Shown one piece after another: positions 63,282-64,000 of a stretch of DNA of 64,000 bases. The DNA comes from GCA-2737725 sp965229355 (GTDB lineage Bacteria; Pseudomonadota; Alphaproteobacteria; Rhodospirillales; Rhodospirillaceae), in NCBI GenBank assembly GCA_965229355.1, contig OZ245869.1, positions 3,162,001 to 3,226,000 on the forward strand, given 5' to 3'. Numbering within the stretch: the stretch's first letter is position 1; each line of letters opens with the position of its first letter. Both the position numbers and the translations under genes were made by a program. The notes beneath the pieces are model-generated. The model was given only the letters and a program-made list of their open reading frames with translations, searched no databases and was not told the origin of the DNA.

Positions 63282-64000
63282 ATGCGCTACATAAGCAAAA
63301 GAAGTTTCGCTTTCTCGAGTATCGCTGCGATTGGTTTTGTCGCCATTGGTTTTGTCGTTGCACTGAACGCAAGTGCGTTGGCGCAAGCGACGGTCGCCGT
63401 CAGCAACGATACGCCAGAGGTTGTCGTTGAACTTAAAAATCCTGAGAAATATTTGCGCCGTCAGGGGCCGCTGCCAAGCGCCGTTGAGCAAGCGCAATTA
63501 AAAGAACAATACGAACGCGCCCGTGCTGCAAGTGCTCCTGACCAATCCAGCTCGCGTTTGAACCAACTGAAACCGGTAGTCGCAGAGTCAACAGGTGAGG
63601 GCCTTGAACGATCACAAGCCATCGTTAGCGGTAACTGGACTGTCATTCCCAACGCCACGCCTGGCGCTTTGGGTAATACCAGCTTCATTCGCCTTCCCAA
63701 TGCCAACACGATCGCGACGGCTACATACACTGTGCGCCTCATTGGCGACGATACGGGGCGTGATTACGGCACAGCGATTGTGAACGTGCCGCCGCGGGCT
63801 TCACCGCAGTATTCGTTGCAGGATTTGCTGTATATTGCGCATGGGTCATCGTTTGATCCGGCGGATCAAAACGTCAGCCTGTATGTCCGCACCAGTCACT
63901 ACAACACGGGCTTTCAGCACGTGTATTACAATTCGAATTCGGATTTCTTCGAGAACATGTCCGTCTGTTCTTATAAATCTGGGTACAACTACCTGCCATT
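63282..64000 (+). CDS. Secreted protein of unknown function, 3' end outside window
   Basis: The frame stays open to the window end, so the protein is at least 239 residues. A signal peptide has hydrophobic residues about 9-30 (with IGFVAIGFVV, a small tandem repeat) and cleaves near ALAQA. The next 80 residues are polar and charged (YLRRQGPLPSAVEQAQLKEQYERAR); later residues are rich in Asn, Tyr, Ser and Thr, as in secreted beta-structured proteins. I do not recognise it. TGGGG is 6 nt before ATG 63282; an ATG at 63276 is in frame. Confidence 0.75.
   Translation, partial: MRYISKRSFAFSSIAAIGFVAIGFVVALNASALAQATVAVSNDTPEVVVELKNPEKYLRRQGPLPSAVEQAQLKEQYERARAASAPDQSSSRLNQLKPVVAESTGEGLERSQAIVSGNWTVIPNATPGALGNTSFIRLPNANTIATATYTVRLIGDDTGRDYGTAIVNVPPRASPQYSLQDLLYIAHGSSFDPADQNVSLYVRTSHYNTGFQHVYYNSNSDFFENMSVCSYKSGYNYLP

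Overview
The window looks like a chromosomal segment of an alphaproteobacterium. Supporting signs are the alaC/dapL-like aminotransferase - hom - glpX - recJ cluster, a class I PHA synthase, a type 2 ArgC, Rrf2 and LysR regulators, and a short intergenic palindrome of a kind common in alphaproteobacterial genomes. The genus cannot be fixed from sequence alone. No phage, insertion sequence, integrase, CRISPR array or rRNA was seen. The DNA is densely coding, with about 60 genes.

Layout. 0-8 kb: the 3' part of an apparently exported thiamine-diphosphate enzyme coupled to a small cytochrome c, a TPR protein, a large beta-propeller/amidohydrolase fusion, argC and a gamma-carbonic-anhydrase-like protein. 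8-12.6 kb: a PhnD-PhnD-PhnC-PhnE-PhnE type ABC importer with two tandem binding proteins. 12.6-16.1 kb: a LysR regulator divergent from a DJ-1/PfpI protein and an aldo/keto reductase, then a GNAT protein. 16.2-19.7 kb: PHA synthase and a proline/alanine-rich OmpA-like lipoprotein. 19.8-25.2 kb: aminotransferase, homoserine dehydrogenase, fructose-1,6-bisphosphatase II and RecJ, probably one operon. 25.3-33.6 kb: small secreted proteins, a diheme-like ethylbenzene-dehydrogenase-type cytochrome facing a cytochrome b561, and two large TPR/glycosyltransferase-like proteins in a stretch that looks more A/T-rich than its surroundings. 33.7-37.1 kb: aldo/keto reductase, an isocitrate-lyase/PEP-mutase family enzyme with a structured leader, tRNA-Glu, and an iron/2-oxoglutarate-type oxygenase. 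37.3-39.8 kb: hybrid sensor kinase and a stress-type flavin-binding protein.

39.8-46.4 kb (minus strand) is a sulfate-uptake locus: an Rrf2 regulator with extra cysteines, a sulfate-binding protein, an OprP/OprO-like porin, a small membrane protein, and CysT, CysW and CysA. It appears to cover sulfate uptake through both membranes. 46.9-50.8 kb (minus) is a TonB - ExbB - ExbD - ExbD - TPR energy-transduction operon with no receptor beside it. 51-53.3 kb holds a KdpD/KdpE-like two-component pair without kdpFABC, the kinase lacking the usual cytoplasmic N-terminal KdpD region. 53.5-58.5 kb: Rieske oxygenase, short-chain dehydrogenase, HisC, MFS exporter and an ArsC-like protein. 58.7-62.8 kb: an HPt-REC-REC-GGDEF diguanylate cyclase, an NmrA-like protein and a PAS-PAS chemoreceptor-like gene broken by an in-frame TAA. 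A secreted protein gene runs off the right edge.

Points most worth a second look: the porin inside the sulfate operon with a candidate operator upstream; a leader that could hide the ribosome binding site of the isocitrate-lyase-family gene; the exported thiamine-diphosphate enzyme/cytochrome c pair; the in-frame stop in the chemoreceptor; and a two-class arrangement of convergent gene pairs, either touching or overlapping with no terminator, or spaced 49-70 nt around a shared hairpin terminator. No clearly new defence or mobile system was found.
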